64,000 nt of DNA, from contig JAJDCP010000125.1 of NCBI GenBank assembly GCA_029260765.1, positions 1 through 64,000 of the forward strand. The letters run 5' to 3'. Shown here in pieces: positions 62,356 to 64,000 of the stretch (position 1 is its first letter; every line of letters starts with the position of its first letter). Position numbers and translations under genes: made by a program. Origin of the DNA: Planctomycetota bacterium (lineage in GTDB: Bacteria > Planctomycetota > J058 > JAJDCP01). A model generated the notes under the pieces. It worked only from the letters and a program-made list of their open reading frames with translations, was not told where the DNA came from and searched no databases.

Positions 62356-63671
62356 GGTGCGGTATCCGAAACAGTGCGCAGGGCGTAGATGCCCTCGTCT
62401 TCGCGCAATGCGTCGAGCAACGCGACGTCGAAGGTCAGTGACTGCCCGGCGAACAGGTCGATCTGCCCGCCGAGGACAGTGCCAAAGACATCGGCGGCCG
62501 CTTCGAAACGGATCCGCCCCTCCGGATTGAAGAAGCTGCCGAAATAGGGACCACTCCCGGTCACCCGCAGGTTCCGACCGGACTCCAAGTAGACCTGGAA
62601 ATCCTGGGGGCGCGGAGGGCTCCCCAAGTAGTTGCCTGCCCCGTCGAAGCGCACATCATTGTTGGCGTAGATCTCCAGGTGCGCGTCTGCCCAACCGTCT
62701 CCACGGTCCAGAAAGGTGATCGGTTCTGACACCCGCATACCTGTGCCGAATGCCGGGATGATCAAGGTGACGTCGCCCTGGACACGAAGCGTCGCGCCCG
62801 CGGCGATCCTGAACTGGTTGGCGGCCAGCGTGATCGGTCCGATCAGCGTCAATTCTCCACCAGCTGCTACGTTCACGCTCAGCATCCGGTAGTTGCCGGG
62901 TCCAAGCACCCGCGTCCCGCCATTGCCGACCCACACAAGGCCCAGGGGCAGACCGAGGTCGAGCAGGGCGAGCAGGTTCAGGTCGATCAGGTCATCGAAG
63001 CGCGCCCAGCTGCGAGGCGCCGGAGCCGTCAAGTTGAGGAAGCCCACCTGCGACGGATCAGCGATCACAAGCGGGGCCTGCGCCGTCCCGGTGATGCCCG
63101 CTCCCGCGGCGAGCTGGATGCTCCCTTCCGACAGGGCTTCGCCGTTGCAGAGCGCGCCCGCGTCCATGGTCAAAGTGGCATCAGAGCGGATCAGGGCCGG
63201 TCCGGCCTCAGACGCCGGACCAGGCAGCCCCAGCCGGCTGTCGAAGTTCAGCTCGATCGCGACGTTCAGGCCCAGAGCCAACTGCGAGAGCGCGCAGGCC
63301 GCGCCGTCGGACAGCGGTGTCGACAGCGGCTCTGCGACCGCGTAGTAGGTCTTTTGAGCGTCGGCAAACGACCCCACCGAGACGAGCAGGATCCGCGCGG
63401 TGCTGACCTGTGTCCAGTGCACCCGGGCCTCGGAGCCGTCTGCAAACTGGTAGACGCGCTCGAGGGGAGAGTTGTCTCCATTGTTGATCTCGGTCAAGCG
63501 CAATGCCACGCCGTTGTCGGCCGCCAGGGCGCTGCGCTCGAGATCGCCCAGGATCTGGCGTCCCTGTGCCTGGTCGCCCATCGAAGCGAAGAGGCTGACG
63601 GTCACACCCATCACCAGCATGGTCAGGACAAGGGCAAGGACGAGGGAGGAGCCTCGGCGCAGAGTCTTCAT
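62352..63671 (-). CDS. PilX-like pilus assembly protein
   Basis: 439 residues. The N-terminus R-R-G-S-S-L-V-L-A-L-V-L-T-M-L-V-M-G-V is a basic residue plus hydrophobic helix as in PilX and minor pilins, without a canonical G-F-x-x-x-E cleavage site. The rest is a long beta-helix-like region (L-T-L-I-G-P-I-T-L-A-A-N-Q-F-R-I) similar to the DUF7305-type domain often linked to PilX-like proteins. It is followed by the PilZ-like gene with 4-bp overlap and preceded by a PilW-like gene. Probably a minor component or surface protein of a type IV pilus or pseudopilus. Confidence 0.75.
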   Translation of the reverse strand: MKTLRRGSSLVLALVLTMLVMGVTVSLFASMGDQAQGRQILGDLERSALAADNGVALRLTEINNGDNSPLERVYQFADGSEARVHWTQVSTARILLVSVGSFADAQKTYYAVAEPLSTPLSDGAACALSQLALGLNVAIELNFDSRLGLPGPASEAGPALIRSDATLTMDAGALCNGEALSEGSIQLAAGAGITGTAQAPLVIADPSQVGFLNLTAPAPRSWARFDDLIDLNLLALLDLGLPLGLVWVGNGGTRVLGPGNYRMLSVNVAAGGELTLIGPITLAANQFRIAAGATLRVQGDVTLIIPAFGTGMRVSEPITFLDRGDGWADAHLEIYANNDVRFDGAGNYLGSPPRPQDFQVYLESGRNLRVTGSGPYFGSFFNPEGRIRFEAAADVFGTVLGGQIDLFAGQSLTFDVALLDALREDEGIYALRTVSDTAP

Positions 63672-63681
63672 GGGGGCTTCC

Positions 63682-64000
63682 TCAGTTTCTAAGTCTGATA
63701 GTTTCTTGGCAGAGCGTCAGGACATAGCCGGTCTGGGCCCGTGCCACACCGTCTTCGTGGGCCTGGGAAAACGCGGGAGCCTTCGGGTTGTAGCGCAGGC
63801 AGGTCTGGAAACGCACCACCAGGGTGCGTTCATCATCCCGCACGATGCGGTAGGAGGCGGGCAGCACGTTCCGAGCCAGGGGAAGCTGCTCACCACTGGG
63901 CAGCTGCAGGATCAGCAGGCCTTCATCGGCGAGACCGTTCTGGTTGTCGTCCAACCCATTGGCCGCCTCGTCCGCCAGATACGCGAAGCGCAGAGTGTAG
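63682..64000 (-). CDS. PilW/PulJ-like protein, partial (start beyond the window)
   Basis: The frame stays open to the right edge, so only the last 105 residues are seen. N-G-L-D-D-N-Q-N-G-L-A-D-E-G is a pattern I associate with PilW/PulJ-like minor pilins of Planctomycetota, and the position 10 bp upstream of the PilX-like gene agrees. An Asp-rich loop could bind calcium. The N-terminal pilin helix lies outside the window. Confidence 0.6.
   Translation of the reverse strand, partial: YTLRFAYLADEAANGLDDNQNGLADEGLLILQLPSGEQLPLARNVLPASYRIVRDDERTLVVRFQTCLRYNPKAPAFSQAHEDGVARAQTGYVLTLCQETIRLRN

Noticed and set aside
1..64000. tRNA, rRNA, CRISPR or integrase/transposase genes
   Set aside because: Looked for but none recognised; the repeats present are too few and too diverged for a CRISPR array.

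Overview
The window is high-GC bacterial chromosomal DNA carrying about 36 genes and gene remnants. The gene mix suggests a Planctomycetota-like or related bacterium. It includes membrane-anchored Ser/Thr kinases with TPR or sensor tails, a secreted PQQ-type propeller, an FG-GAP repeat protein, a CotH/VTC/DUF4956 cassette, PilZ proteins and pilus-like proteins. This assignment is inferred from gene content only. I see no rRNA, tRNA, CRISPR array, transposase or phage gene.

Region 1 (1-3186) is the C-terminal part of a TPR protein that starts outside the window. Region 2 (3488-13936) is a minus-strand respiratory operon: a Tat-exported molybdopterin subunit, a small conserved-looking protein, a four-cluster Fe-S subunit, a TorD/NarJ-type chaperone, a dihaem cytochrome c fused to an ethylbenzene-dehydrogenase-type haem b domain, and a cupredoxin-like protein. 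The alpha and beta subunits look most like nitrite oxidoreductase NxrA/NxrB of the periplasm-facing type. A GAF-GAF-SARP regulator lies just upstream. The gap between them holds heptamer direct repeats with an 11-bp period, the pattern SARP proteins are known to bind.

Region 3 (14-28 kb) mixes secreted and hypothetical proteins, a pirin, an atypical SDR and several decayed genes (a frameshifted surface protein, a kinase N-lobe relic and a frameshifted phosphoesterase). The FG-GAP gene at 27108-28136 has an in-frame UGA followed by a short hairpin. It is either a selenocysteine candidate or a nonsense mutation. Region 4 (28.3-33.2 kb) is a compact five-gene operon encoding a secretin lipoprotein, an Ig-like/chaperone-like protein, two small secreted proteins and a TPR protein. 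It may be an uncharacterised export or surface-fibre system.

Region 5 (34-44 kb) is regulatory: a hybrid histidine kinase convergent with a CheB-CheR-PAS fusion, a B12-binding radical SAM protein, a second pirin lacking one metal ligand, and a V4R-containing sigma-54 activator. Region 6 (44.2-50.6 kb) has a zinc-type alcohol dehydrogenase relative, a DUF922 putative protease and the DUF4956-VTC-CotH operon, which is flanked by diverged ~115-bp direct repeats.

Region 7 (51.3-64 kb) holds two HEAT/TM/PilZ-like proteins, a pseudo-receiver Ser/Thr kinase, a second Ser/Thr kinase, two helical-repeat proteins and two pilus-biogenesis-like proteins (the last one partial). This reads as one signalling module coupled to type IV pilus or pseudopilus machinery. 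Two short non-coding repeat elements with inverted ends (3246-3357 and 33773-33894) complete the window.
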